A DNA stretch of 38,480 bases, from positions 1 to 38,480 of IMG/VR virus record IMGVR_UViG_3300042146_000011; one strand, written 5' to 3'. Source of the DNA: a virus. Of the stretch, positions 8,358 to 17,507 are shown one piece after another; the stretch's first letter is position 1; every line of letters begins with the position of its first letter. The translations under genes were made by a program, and so were the position numbers. Under the pieces are notes generated by a model. That model was not told the origin of the DNA and ran no database searches. It was given only the letters and a program-made list of their open reading frames with translations.

Positions 8358-8935
8358 TAGAGCACCACCCACAGTGCGCCACTTTCGACAGTCACAGTGA
8401 TACCAGGGCTAACCGTAGGATCAATCGACAGGGCGTTCTTGGCTGCTGGAACCGAAATGCTCAAGTCAATGTTTCTGTCAAACATGAGAACACCACTTGC
8501 TGAACCTGCTGTACCAGACGACATGCTGAACTGAGTCCGCAAGTCTGTGTAGGCTGTCAACTGAGTTGCGTTAGTCGTGAAGATTGCGATTGGCAACACG
8601 TTCTTTTCAGGCACCGCATCAGACGCATGCAGTTGAAATACAGGTGCAAAGTTGTCGATCTTGTAAATGACCAGAACGCGAGTCACACTAGGCGGCATCG
8701 TTACGACTGTGTTAGCCATAAACTCAACCACAGAACCGTTACGAACAGTACCACCGTAAACCGAGATGTCTAACCCAGAAGTATCAGCGCGGTTATATGT
8801 GAACGGGCCAGTGATAGCCAGTTCTGCAATATAATCGTCCAGATATTGGGCCGTGTCGGTGTGGGCCTGCACAAGTGCATTGATCTTTGTTTTCCACTCA
8901 GCGAACGTATCGCTGAATACCAATTCACTTACCAT
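8357..8935 (-). CDS. Putative virion structural (baseplate/fibre-like) protein
   Basis: 192 residues, not assigned to a known family. After a helical N-terminus (about 1-40) the sequence is beta-rich with many Thr, Val and Ser residues and small-residue linkers (SGTAGSASG at about 140), as in phage fibre and baseplate-decorating proteins. It lies in a tight chain: 11 nt overlap with the coiled-coil gene upstream and TAATG overlap with gp13 downstream. SD AGAGGA lies 8 nt before the start. Location between the DUF4815 protein and gp13 supports a virion role; the exact place is unknown. Confidence 0.7.
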   Translation of the reverse strand: MVSELVFSDTFAEWKTKINALVQAHTDTAQYLDDYIAELAITGPFTYNRADTSGLDISVYGGTVRNGSVVEFMANTVVTMPPSVTRVLVIYKIDNFAPVFQLHASDAVPEKNVLPIAIFTTNATQLTAYTDLRTQFSMSSGTAGSASGVLMFDRNIDLSISVPAAKNALSIDPTVSPGITVTVESGALWVVL

Positions 8936-9143
8936 TCTTCATTTCCTCTAGAAGCTGGTTGAGTAAGCCTTCAAGCCGTTCAACCTTCTTCTCTAAGTTG
9001 TCGATGTGCGCCTTCTCGTTGAGCTTGCGTGCTTGTAACTCACGCGCAGCGAGTAAGGCATCTCTGTCAGTATTTAGAACACCACCCGATTGCGCGTCCT
9101 TGCGCAATCCTGGTATGCCCTCTACGTGAAGTAGATCGTTCAT
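8925..9143 (-). CDS. Small coiled-coil protein conserved in T4-like phages
   Basis: 72 residues. The N-terminal part (LHVEGIPGLRKDAQSGGVLN, then TDRDALLAAR) followed by a C-terminal heptad helix (about 40-68, with LEKKVERLEGLLNQLLEE) recalls a small conserved protein seen in cyanophage-type T4 relatives, usually annotated hypothetical. Its start overlaps the stop of the giant DUF4815 gene (TAATG), and it overlaps the next gene by 11 nt, so translation is probably coupled. The coiled coil suggests oligomerisation, perhaps as a chaperone or structural clamp. Function is unknown. Confidence 0.75.
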   Translation of the reverse strand: MNDLLHVEGIPGLRKDAQSGGVLNTDRDALLAARELQARKLNEKAHIDNLEKKVERLEGLLNQLLEEMKNGK

Positions 9144-12100
9144 TAAGTCCCCAGCGCAAGTCCGCGCAGTCGTTTGGCCATTGGTACATTACACGACGAA
9201 TTCGATGTCATGACGATCTTGAACTGGTAGAAGCTGAACAGTGTCAGAGCGTCTTTGGCATACTGGAACTCGTTGAAAATCATCGGATCAGTCGAAGTTT
9301 TAGTCGACACTGCTGGCATTGCGGCCCAGACCTTATCATTCACTTCCTGTTCAGTGTTACCAGTGCGGTAGAACACTAGGAAGTTAGACCCTTGTGGCTG
9401 ATTCACGTCAACGAACAGCTTGAGAGCGTTCGCAGCGTTCGCCAGACCGATGACCTTAGTCAAGTATCGAGCGTAAGCGTTGCCGCCCGTAGCCGCTGTC
9501 TCAGTGACTGTAGTCGGGTTGTTGATACGGTTCACGATACCGATAATGCCTGCGCGGTTCATGTCGATAACAGGAGAGATGTTGTCGACGAAAGAAACCA
9601 AGCCTGCTGTTACAATACCTGCAGGAGCAGTTAGCAGAGAATCGTTAGCCGAGTTTGGAACAACGTGCGGTACAGCAAGCAAGTTGTTTGCGCCCGGTGT
9701 AATGTTTAGCGCAGCCGCTTGTTGGTACGGTGTTTCAGTACCGTCAGTTGACTGGCCAGTTGTACCACGATAAGTCCAAACAATCTCAGTCTGGTCGAAC
9801 GTCAAGTTTTCGATGATTGGTTGCAGTGCAGCCATCGCCATGCTCTTACCTGAAGTCACAACAGCGCCACCGAACGAACCACTTGTGGTAGCGTTGGTAG
9901 TGGTCTTGAAGGTCAAGTGATCCGGATCAATTACACTGAACACGGTTTGCTGAGCATTCAATTCACCGAGTGGGATACCAGGACCAACATCAACACCTTC
10001 AATTACGAACTTAGAACCAACGAACATACCATGGTTAGGTATTTCAAGGGTAATAGTGTTCGAAGCAGCAGTCGACTTCATCGGGTTAGCGACCAGAGTC
10101 ACACGATCCGGGTAGCCCATTTTCAAACCTGCGCTGAACACCGAATCAGTGCTGAACTTCGCAGTGTTGATCTTGAACTTCATGTCCGACAACTGATCTT
10201 CAGACCATGTGCTGTTGTTCTGTGATTTGAACAGAACACCAACCGCTGGCTGTTTCGAGATTGCAACGTTGCCAACCAACGACGGACGACCCATAGTGGC
10301 GATGAACGCGTTGTAGTTGTTGCTGTTCGACATCAGAACGAAGCAGTATTCGTTGCCATCTGCCAGGTACACAGGGCTTTCCATTACGAACTTGGTGCTT
10401 ACAGTACCGTTAGTCGACACATTCACTTGGCTTGGGTTCAGAGACTTGGTGCTATAAGGCACGATGTTCTTACCGGGTACGCCCGCTTCCATATCGCGAA
10501 TCTGAATCGACACTGGCATTACAGCATCTTTGGTCTTGAAGAACACTTCGATGCTAGTAACAAACACACCACCAGACTTCTCAACAAAGAACGACTGTGC
10601 CAATGGGTCCCATGGTTTAACAACCGAGCTAGACACTTGCGAGATGTTTGTGGTAGTCACAACAGTCTGTGACAGCAGGTTCAGAGTGCCTTTAGCGGTG
10701 TAACTTGCACCTGTGTACGACAGCGAAGTTTCGCGCACGTTGTTAGCATTGTCGATCAGGGTGAACTGCTTGGTACCGGTACGGAAGCGCAAAGCGGTCG
10801 TATTAGGGATCAAGAAAGTACCCGAGATGTTGCCCAAGCTGTTAACGTACATCGGTGCGCCGTAAGCTTGTACACCTTGTTTGCAGTGTGCGGTCACGTT
10901 GACATCGTCGAAGAACGCATACACACGGCTGAACGGCATCAGACCCTGAGCAGAAAACGCAACTTCGCGTGAACGCATGTACGGGATATCTGAAGTGCCA
11001 ACTTGGTTGGTGATAGTCGACGACGACGTGGTCACTACGTTCTGTGTTGTGGTCGTTGTAGACGAACCTACACGCGAGTGACGCCGAGCAGAATCGTTCG
11101 GGTTAGTTGTCGTCCAAGTGTTTGCACCGTTGTGCATGGTGTACACTACGGATGGTGCAGTACTTGACCAGTTACCCACAGTTTGGCTAACGTTGTTGCG
11201 GCCGATGATAGTGCTATCGTACCAAACGTCGCTGCTTGGGTTCAGGGTCAGTGTACCGTTCCAGCGGTAAACAGCATACGGGTTGATGTTCAGTGCATCA
11301 GACGCAAGCAACTGCGACAGGAACACGCGCTCGGTATACGGCAGAGTGATCAACGAACCAGTCTGAACAGCACCAGTCGAGTATGCAGGATCAAGTGTCA
11401 GACCGACGAAGTCAACGCCAATACCTGGGCTCATGATGCTGCTGTCGATGTTACAGTTGAACTCGGCTACAGTCGAGTTAGCCACAGAGTAATCAGAGAA
11501 TCCATCAGTCACAAAACCGTTTTTGAAGCGGTTCAGACCAGTAGACGGATCGGTGATCTGCATCGAGTTGGTTTCAGTTTCAAGCAACGACAGCGAGGTG
11601 TAGTATTCGATACTCGCAATCCGATCTTCCAACTTACCGATGTCACGCATAGTGTAACGACGGTTGTTGATGAACACAGACTGAATATCGGTAACAGACT
11701 TCGTGTAAGCAGGAACAATCAACTTGTACAAGGTCATTGTGTTATCTGGAGCGTTCGGCTCAGCGGGGTTAATCGCAGGAACACCTTTAATAACACCGAA
11801 AGTACCTTTCGAATCGACATACACTTTGTCCACACGTGGCAGGTACTGATCCAGATCGCAACGGAACAGTGTGTACGGTGCTGGCACTTCAACGAACGAA
11901 GCCCCTGTACCAGTGAACGCGGTCCCTGCATCATTGAAGCGAGGGCGGAAGTCGATCATGTCGGCCATGCTAGTGGCTGAGTTGTTTGCCGCGTCTACAG
12001 GGATGCTTGGGTAAGCCACAGTGCTGTAAGAGTCAACGTTGAAGTAATCACCTGCACCGTGCAAGTAGTATTCGAAGTCGATAACCAGGTCGTTAGTCGG

Positions 12101-14062
12101 CAGAGACTCACCAGCCAGAAGTTCGATGTTCGAGACACCGTAATATTCGGACGTGATGTTAGTGTTCAGCTTGTAACGCGAGGTCTTGTCGACACCGTTT
12201 TCAACAACCGAAACGATCTTGTAGACGTCAGCCTTATCGAGTTGAACCTTACGGTTTACCATCGAACCAGCAGTCTTGGTCACAGACGCAACAGTCTTGG
12301 TCTTGGTCTTCTGCACCGCTTGCTGTTTGATCACCTCAACGTTGATAGTGATTGGCAGTGAAGCAGCACCCGCACCCAACGCGATAGTCAGCGACGAACC
12401 AACAGGCACACCACCAAGAGTCGAGATAGTAGCAATCTCACGGGTTACAGCAGCACCAGCAGGCTTGTACGACGCCACACTGTTGACAGCGGTCGGCGCA
12501 GCAAAGCTTTCGTTAGTGCCAGCAGACAACACAACAGTACCAGACGAATCTGAAGTCGCAGTGTATTGACGAATGACCGAGAACGAAGTATCACTAACAC
12601 CACCTGGCGCAAGGGTCTTGACAACGTTCACAGGCAGAGTGTAAGTCAGGCCGTGGTTGACAGAGTTGACCAGTTCAGGAACAGTCAGCAGGTTAGCAGT
12701 GAACGCAACAGTACCAGCAGCATACACGGACTTGGCAGTCGCGATGAAGCTTGTGTCGTTAGTGCCAGCAGCCGAGCGCACGTTGAACAGATACACCAGC
12801 AACTGACCAGCAGTTGTGCCAAGCGCAGAGTAACGCACGCTAGCAGTACCAAGCACAGTACCAGGAGGAACTGCACCAGGAGTCACAGAGACACCTGAGT
12901 AGAAAGTGATTGTCTGGAATGAATTGCTCACTGGCAGAACGTTGTGCCCTGTAACAGCAATGTAATTGCCGACTGGTACAGTCAATGCAGTGTTGTTCAA
13001 GTGACCAGTAGCACGCGCCTTATCGACGTCGATATAGCGGGTTGCAAAGTTCTCGACTTCATAGCCACGAACGTATGCTTTACCAGGTTCAACACCCACA
13101 ACAAACTTGGCTTCATCGCCAACTGGGGCATCGAACAGACCACCGTTGCTGTTTGCATTGAGGTGTTCGCGCAGACGCAGGTTGAAAGCGGTTACAGTGT
13201 AATCACCCGATTCATCGTAAGTGCGGCGGGCCATAGTGTCAGCCAGAACGCTGTAAGTCGATGTAGTTGTTTTCTTGCGCTCAACGCCTTCTTCAAACTG
13301 ACCAAGTTCAATGAACGTCGAGCGGTCGAACACTTCGTTCAGACCATATACTTCGAGTGCAAGGACTTTCTTCAGTCGGTCAGCACCGATTGCGTTCTTG
13401 TTGCCGACGTCAACCAAAGTATCATCAGCAGTCCAGTCAACAGTAGATTCAGTCAGACGGAAGCCGACGACCGAAGATGGTTGGCTAGTGTACTTGCCAA
13501 GCACGATGCGTTGAGCGTCAGTGCGAATGAAGTCGCCGTTGAAGTAGAAGATGCCAGCGTTGATTGTGAATACTGAACCTTGACCAGTAGTAATCGCTGT
13601 CGCTTGGGCGAAGTCAGTTTCACCAGAGTAGGACAGGGTCAGGGTCTCGCCATCAGCAAAGCGCGATTCACCAGCAGTACCACTCGAATCGTACTTGAGG
13701 TAGAATGTGACTGGATCAGTCAGAGTATCAGGAACGTGCTGAACGACGGTCGCAATGACGCCCGTAGAGTCACCTTCGACAGTTACAGTATTCGATGATA
13801 GGATTTCGGAGATTTCAGCGTAATCGACGTTGGTGAGTGTGACATACTCATAGGCATAGTCGTAGTTGCTTTCACCATTCGCGACCATTGAGCCGTTTTC
13901 GAAGATGTGCGAACCGAACCGTTCGATTTGTTTTTGAAACATTGTCTGCAACTGATTCAGCTCACGGACTTGAACGCCAACGCGAGGCTTGAACAATACC
14001 TTGTGGTAGTTCTTAGTCTCATCGTAATCGTCGAAGTATGGAGCAAATGTTGTATTGACCAT
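9143..14062 (-). CDS. Giant DUF4815-type virion structural protein
   Basis: 1,639 residues, the largest gene here. The first 60 residues (FDDYDETKNYHKVLFKPRVG, then VQVRELNQLQTMFQKQIERF and SHIFENGSMV) match DUF4815 proteins found next to baseplate genes of many myoviruses. The rest is beta-rich and Thr/Ser/Val-rich, with a serine/threonine linker around residue 1025 (STTTTTQNVVTTSSSTI) that probably separates rod and distal parts. A baseplate-attached fibre or spike role is inferred. It has its own late promoter at 14099 just after a terminator. No strong SD is seen; AAGAGAA lies 12 nt upstream. Confidence 0.85.
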   Translation of the reverse strand: MVNTTFAPYFDDYDETKNYHKVLFKPRVGVQVRELNQLQTMFQKQIERFGSHIFENGSMVANGESNYDYAYEYVTLTNVDYAEISEILSSNTVTVEGDSTGVIATVVQHVPDTLTDPVTFYLKYDSSGTAGESRFADGETLTLSYSGETDFAQATAITTGQGSVFTINAGIFYFNGDFIRTDAQRIVLGKYTSQPSSVVGFRLTESTVDWTADDTLVDVGNKNAIGADRLKKVLALEVYGLNEVFDRSTFIELGQFEEGVERKKTTTSTYSVLADTMARRTYDESGDYTVTAFNLRLREHLNANSNGGLFDAPVGDEAKFVVGVEPGKAYVRGYEVENFATRYIDVDKARATGHLNNTALTVPVGNYIAVTGHNVLPVSNSFQTITFYSGVSVTPGAVPPGTVLGTASVRYSALGTTAGQLLVYLFNVRSAAGTNDTSFIATAKSVYAAGTVAFTANLLTVPELVNSVNHGLTYTLPVNVVKTLAPGGVSDTSFSVIRQYTATSDSSGTVVLSAGTNESFAAPTAVNSVASYKPAGAAVTREIATISTLGGVPVGSSLTIALGAGAASLPITINVEVIKQQAVQKTKTKTVASVTKTAGSMVNRKVQLDKADVYKIVSVVENGVDKTSRYKLNTNITSEYYGVSNIELLAGESLPTNDLVIDFEYYLHGAGDYFNVDSYSTVAYPSIPVDAANNSATSMADMIDFRPRFNDAGTAFTGTGASFVEVPAPYTLFRCDLDQYLPRVDKVYVDSKGTFGVIKGVPAINPAEPNAPDNTMTLYKLIVPAYTKSVTDIQSVFINNRRYTMRDIGKLEDRIASIEYYTSLSLLETETNSMQITDPSTGLNRFKNGFVTDGFSDYSVANSTVAEFNCNIDSSIMSPGIGVDFVGLTLDPAYSTGAVQTGSLITLPYTERVFLSQLLASDALNINPYAVYRWNGTLTLNPSSDVWYDSTIIGRNNVSQTVGNWSSTAPSVVYTMHNGANTWTTTNPNDSARRHSRVGSSTTTTTQNVVTTSSSTITNQVGTSDIPYMRSREVAFSAQGLMPFSRVYAFFDDVNVTAHCKQGVQAYGAPMYVNSLGNISGTFLIPNTTALRFRTGTKQFTLIDNANNVRETSLSYTGASYTAKGTLNLLSQTVVTTTNISQVSSSVVKPWDPLAQSFFVEKSGGVFVTSIEVFFKTKDAVMPVSIQIRDMEAGVPGKNIVPYSTKSLNPSQVNVSTNGTVSTKFVMESPVYLADGNEYCFVLMSNSNNYNAFIATMGRPSLVGNVAISKQPAVGVLFKSQNNSTWSEDQLSDMKFKINTAKFSTDSVFSAGLKMGYPDRVTLVANPMKSTAASNTITLEIPNHGMFVGSKFVIEGVDVGPGIPLGELNAQQTVFSVIDPDHLTFKTTTNATTSGSFGGAVVTSGKSMAMAALQPIIENLTFDQTEIVWTYRGTTGQSTDGTETPYQQAAALNITPGANNLLAVPHVVPNSANDSLLTAPAGIVTAGLVSFVDNISPVIDMNRAGIIGIVNRINNPTTVTETAATGGNAYARYLTKVIGLANAANALKLFVDVNQPQGSNFLVFYRTGNTEQEVNDKVWAAMPAVSTKTSTDPMIFNEFQYAKDALTLFSFYQFKIVMTSNSSCNVPMAKRLRGLALGT

Positions 14063-14098
14063 ATTATGTGTTCTCTTAAAGAAAGGCTCTATAGGTCT

Positions 14099-14106
14099 TA
14101 TTTATA
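14099..14106 (-). promoter_or_regulatory. T4-type late promoter for the DUF4815 unit
   Basis: Exact TATAAATA on the minus strand, 37 nt before the DUF4815 start and directly after a terminator hairpin. Confidence 0.78.
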
Positions 14107-14108
14107 CC

Positions 14109-14131
14109 AAAATGCGCCAAAGGATGGCGCA
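14109..14131 (-). terminator. Intrinsic terminator after gp8
   Basis: Minus-strand stem TGCGCCA/TGGCGCA (14113-14131) with a 5-nt loop followed by TTTT. It ends the gp8 unit; the next late promoter starts 3 nt after the T-run. Confidence 0.75.
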
Positions 14132-14153
14132 CTTGATATCAACTCACCACAAT

Positions 14154-15467
14154 TTAAAAACCGATGATGAAACGGACTTCCTCAGTTTGCGTATCGTTGC
14201 GCGCAATCACTTCACGGTTGGAGATGTACATGAACTCACCAGTACGGGTCACAACGTCGTCAGCCGAAGCAACAGTGCTAACGAGTACCAAGTTCGTGTT
14301 GTTTACAACTCGCTCAATTGCCGCTGTCACATCACCGCTAGTAATCGTCTCAGACTGAATGAATGCACCAACTACAGTGTCGATCCAAAGTGTCCGTTCA
14401 TTGTCGTCAACGAGACGAATAACCCCTGTTGCCCCTGTTGTGTCCCCTGTGACAATCTCGCCAGCTTTAAAGCCGTTAGTTGATGCAACTGTGATCTTAG
14501 AGCCTTGTTCGGTGCTCAACGGCTTGTACAGGAGCCCAGCTTGACGGAAGGTCGTAGTTGGGAACGCGCCACCTTCAGCACCATTCAAGGTCATTTTGAT
14601 CATCTTGTTCACGCCACCAAGTTCAAGCTTGGCATCTTTACCGTGACCACCAACTGGTGCAATGATCGCTACTGAAGTGCAGCCATTACCAGAACCAATG
14701 TTGGTCAGTGTGACGGTTGCGGTCGTGTAGTTCAGCCCTGGGTTCGTGATCAAGATGCGTGTGATTGCCCCTGAGATCGGGTGTACATCAGCTTGCGCAG
14801 TTGCACCTGTACCGTCACCAGTGATGACCACAGTAGGTGGAATAGCAGGGTTGTAGCTTGCGCCACTGGTCTTAACCACGATGTCATGGATACCACCGTC
14901 AATCGCGTTCTCCTGCACTTGCCATTGCGATGAACCATCGTTCGCAATAATCGTGTAGACAGGCATCCAGTCTTGCGTCAAGAAGCTGAACACGTCGGTC
15001 GAACGGATGGTGTACATGTACTTCCAGATGTAACCGTCGGGCGTTTTGAACTCGGTGATTTGCTGCGACGTAGGCTTGTTGACTGACGCAGCGCCATTGT
15101 TGTTCGACAGGCACTTGTAGACGTTGAACTCATCGGTCAACGCGTAATAGCGATATCTGGTGCCGTTACTCTTACGATCATCGATCATGTTCAAGGTATC
15201 ATCAAACGCATCATACACCGAGTTTGATGTCCAGTTGATGCGCTGAATCACCGACGTCATTGTGTCAGCAGTAACACGCTTAACGGCCAACATGTTTTTG
15301 TAGAGCTGAGTCAAGTCCTTTGTTGATTCGGTAGGAATATCAGGCAGTTCTTCGTCGGCCCATGAAGTGTCCTTACCGATGAACAGGTACGTTGGCTGTT
15401 CAGCGATTCGTTTGGCGAACGTCTCCGAATTCAAGATCCGGAGTGAGTTTGAAATAATACTTGACAT
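14154..15467 (-). CDS. 8: Baseplate wedge protein gp8
   Basis: Wedge subunit, 437 residues (T4 gp8: 334). The N-terminal region with YLFIGKDTSWADEELPDIPT, the DGYIWKYMYTI block near residue 145 and the C-terminus (GEFMYISNREVIARNDTQTE, then RFIIGF) align with T4 gp8. The extra length is a central insertion (about 185-290) with glycine-rich repeats (SGASYNPAIPPTVVITGDGT; NPGLNYTTATVTLTN), a motif common in decorated baseplate proteins. SD AGGA lies 6 nt before ATG, and a late promoter is at 15504. Confidence 0.9.
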   Translation of the reverse strand: MSSIISNSLRILNSETFAKRIAEQPTYLFIGKDTSWADEELPDIPTESTKDLTQLYKNMLAVKRVTADTMTSVIQRINWTSNSVYDAFDDTLNMIDDRKSNGTRYRYYALTDEFNVYKCLSNNNGAASVNKPTSQQITEFKTPDGYIWKYMYTIRSTDVFSFLTQDWMPVYTIIANDGSSQWQVQENAIDGGIHDIVVKTSGASYNPAIPPTVVITGDGTGATAQADVHPISGAITRILITNPGLNYTTATVTLTNIGSGNGCTSVAIIAPVGGHGKDAKLELGGVNKMIKMTLNGAEGGAFPTTTFRQAGLLYKPLSTEQGSKITVASTNGFKAGEIVTGDTTGATGVIRLVDDNERTLWIDTVVGAFIQSETITSGDVTAAIERVVNNTNLVLVSTVASADDVVTRTGEFMYISNREVIARNDTQTEEVRFIIGF

Positions 15468-15503
15468 GTTTATTCCTGATTAGGTGTCAGAGTGCAGTGA
15501 TAC

Positions 15504-15511
15504 TATTTACT
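15504..15511 (-). promoter_or_regulatory. T4-type late promoter for gp8
   Basis: AGTAAATA followed by G on the minus strand, 36 nt before the gp8 start. Two mismatches to TATAAATA. Confidence 0.55.
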
Positions 15512-15520
15512 ACACCAAGT

Positions 15521-16474
15521 TTAACGATTGAAATAGTACCCGCGACCGCGACAGTACACACCACCAGTTGAACCTGCAGCGTCAACCATATAATTGAACT
15601 GTAGGCTAGAGTTCACAAGTAGCTCAAGATCGACAAACTGTGCGGACCCAGGATTTGCCCCTACTGTGTATGACCAGTTAGACACACCGAGGGCACCAAT
15701 ATCGGAACTTGCAAGTCGACAAGCAGCACCAGTGTCATGATTGTTACCGATATGGAGTATGACAGTCGTTGCAGTCGCAGGAGCAAAAGTTGAACAATCG
15801 ATTGCAGTTGAAGTTGTTGCACGTCCGCCGAGGATCTTGTTGAAAGCGGTATTCGATGAAATGTCGATGTTATACAGCACCTTATCGCCCATCATCACGA
15901 AGTTATAACAATCACTTGTACCGCTAGCGAGAATTGAGCCAATGTATCGCCGTGTGTTGTCAGATGTCTTTTGTGATGACGGATAAAGGTAGACCTGCGG
16001 TGCTGTGCCAGTCAGTTCAACTTGCGTAGTACCAGCATTGTTGTAGAGGTAAAAGTGATAGAACGTTCCTGATACGAGACCCGACAAGTTTACCGTAACT
16101 TGGGTCGTTAGCGTAAGGACTCGATCATCAAATGGGACATAAGCCGACCCAACTCCTACCGTGACTACGCCAGCAGATGTTTTTCGAAGAACAAGCCCTT
16201 CGATTTGTGTCCGTGATGATTGACCAACGCCCGTACCACCCTGAGCAACACTAAGAGGCGTAGTAAGACCTGTCAGCGATGTGATGTCAGCGTTAGCACC
16301 GCTCTTTGCTGCAACCATCGAACTACGAAGGGCAGCAGCATCAACGCCTGCCAACATCGCCAAGCTGAACGGTGAAAACAGTTTGGTCTTGGTTGCGCCA
16401 TCGATGACGTCTGCTGAAGTGGCCTGTTTCGACCCATCAGCATTCATCAACGTTGTTACTTTAATTTGCGACAT
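15521..16474 (-). CDS. Tail fibre / adhesin protein
   Basis: 317 residues from ATG at 16474, chosen because GGGAGGT lies 5 nt upstream; an in-frame ATG 11 codons earlier has no such site. The N-terminus ([20 protein letters not shown]) and [15 protein letters not shown] are typical of phage fibre proteins; the second is the AQGGTG motif often seen before distal fibre domains. The C-terminal half is beta-rich, with small-residue loops and a tyrosine/arginine end ([10 protein letters not shown]). It probably binds the host surface. It overlaps the DUF4376 gene upstream by 14 nt. Confidence 0.8.
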   Translation of the reverse strand: MSQIKVTTLMNADGSKQATSADVIDGATKTKLFSPFSLAMLAGVDAAALRSSMVAAKSGANADITSLTGLTTPLSVAQGGTGVGQSSRTQIEGLVLRKTSAGVVTVGVGSAYVPFDDRVLTLTTQVTVNLSGLVSGTFYHFYLYNNAGTTQVELTGTAPQVYLYPSSQKTSDNTRRYIGSILASGTSDCYNFVMMGDKVLYNIDISSNTAFNKILGGRATTSTAIDCSTFAPATATTVILHIGNNHDTGAACRLASSDIGALGVSNWSYTVGANPGSAQFVDLELLVNSSLQFNYMVDAAGSTGGVYCRGRGYYFNR

Positions 16475-16964
16475 ACGGTACCTCCCGGGCTGGCCAGCCC
16501 TCTTCAAGCATTGAGTCTGTGTAGGTGCCGTTCGTCAGCATGTAACCGAGAACACCCTCACGCGTGTAGCACGCTTGCACGTAGTCACCTACAGCATCAG
16601 CAACGTACAAAATAAGTTCTGCGGTCAGTGAAACGAAAGAACCGTCAAGGGTCTTCCAATCGACTGTGTAGTTAGGATCACGCGAAGCGCGAAATGCCGC
16701 TGCCGTCAATTTGTTCTGAGTGGTGCGATCCGTGTAGACAGGAATGCCACCTACAGTGATACCTGCCACTTCAGCATTGAACCGGCGATCAGCTATTGCT
16801 ATTCTACGTTTAGCTGCAATGACTTCAGCAGAGAATTCAGGCTGAGGCGTGTTACCTTTGGCTAGCCACACTTTATACGCCGCCCAGTCACTGTTGTGCA
16901 TGTCATTTGGTATGCTCGCACCATCAGCAATACGGATGACACCATTGCCATTAATCTTGTACAT
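16461..16964 (-). CDS. DUF4376 tail-fibre assembly-type protein
   Basis: 167 residues. The C-terminal two thirds hold the DUF4376 pattern: [40 protein letters not shown] and [14 protein letters not shown]. Such proteins sit beside fibre genes and are regarded as fibre assembly factors or small tip components. The N-terminus ([18 protein letters not shown]) resembles the leader of tail-fibre assembly proteins. Strong SD GAGGAGA lies 5 nt before ATG. It overlaps the following fibre gene by 14 nt, so the two are likely translationally coupled. Confidence 0.82.
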   Translation of the reverse strand: MYKINGNGVIRIADGASIPNDMHNSDWAAYKVWLAKGNTPQPEFSAEVIAAKRRIAIADRRFNAEVAGITVGGIPVYTDRTTQNKLTAAAFRASRDPNYTVDWKTLDGSFVSLTAELILYVADAVGDYVQACYTREGVLGYMLTNGTYTDSMLEEGWPAREVPYVAN

Positions 16965-17001
16965 CGTTCTCTCCTCAGTGTGAGTAAACGTTAATATTCA
17001 G

Positions 17002-17463
17002 TTAGAACCAGCGACCGATAGCGACCAGGGAAATAGTTAAGGCCGCAGATGCAAATGAAGATGCACTGATAATCGTTAGCCCACCCGAACCTGTGGTTGT
17101 TGCCAGAGTACCAGCACCCCACATAACTGCCCCTATACCATACACCGAGGCGACGTTACAGATAGGTACAGCTATAAAAGTAGCGGCGAAAGCTTGCGAA
17201 GCAATGTTCGCATACCACAACGAGCCAAAAGCGTTGTTGACGTTATACGTCCCCGATACTACTCGCGTGCAGATCATGGTACCATCGGCGTATTTGATGT
17301 AATTGCCGTTGGCATTGGAACCTGATTCAACGATAGCCCCTGTGGGAATACCGGCAGATTGAGTTACAGCACCAACAGCCCCTGCGCCCATGGAAGTTGC
17401 ACCTGTACCGCCCTCGGCGATACCCAAAATGTTCTTTGCTTTCAAACGTGCTTTAGATGGCAT
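17002..17463 (-). CDS. Short tail-fibre tip protein
   Basis: 153 residues. It holds the fibre motif GIAEGGTGATS at about 14-24, then a distal module starting AVTQSAGIPTGAIVES with KYADGTMICTR and ending AIGRWF. The same module, in order, ends the neighbouring 352-residue gene (SQSGGVPTGAIIEY, RYADGTQVCTY, AWGRWF), so the two are paralogues at their tips. This protein lacks a long shaft, so it may be an accessory adhesin or a detached tip. SD AAGGAGT lies 5 nt before ATG. Confidence 0.78.
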   Translation of the reverse strand: MPSKARLKAKNILGIAEGGTGATSMGAGAVGAVTQSAGIPTGAIVESGSNANGNYIKYADGTMICTRVVSGTYNVNNAFGSLWYANIASQAFAATFIAVPICNVASVYGIGAVMWGAGTLATTTGSGGLTIISASSFASAALTISLVAIGRWF

Positions 17464-17507
17464 GTGTTACTCCTTAGTTTACCCCTTACGGGGCATTAAG
17501 TACGGGT

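Noticed and set aside
11183-11980. A 265-residue open frame opposite the DUF4815 gene
   Set aside because: Antisense shadow within a highly biased coding region; no translation signals.
16486-16499. Perfect palindrome GGGCTGGCCAGCCC near the fibre gene start
   Set aside because: It is inside the DUF4376 coding sequence and self-complementary without a loop. It might hinder the adjacent SD, but I see no second example or other support.
17481-17493. Short CCCC-TTAC-GGGG stem between two fibre genes
   Set aside because: Only a 4-5 bp stem and no U-tract, so not a convincing terminator.
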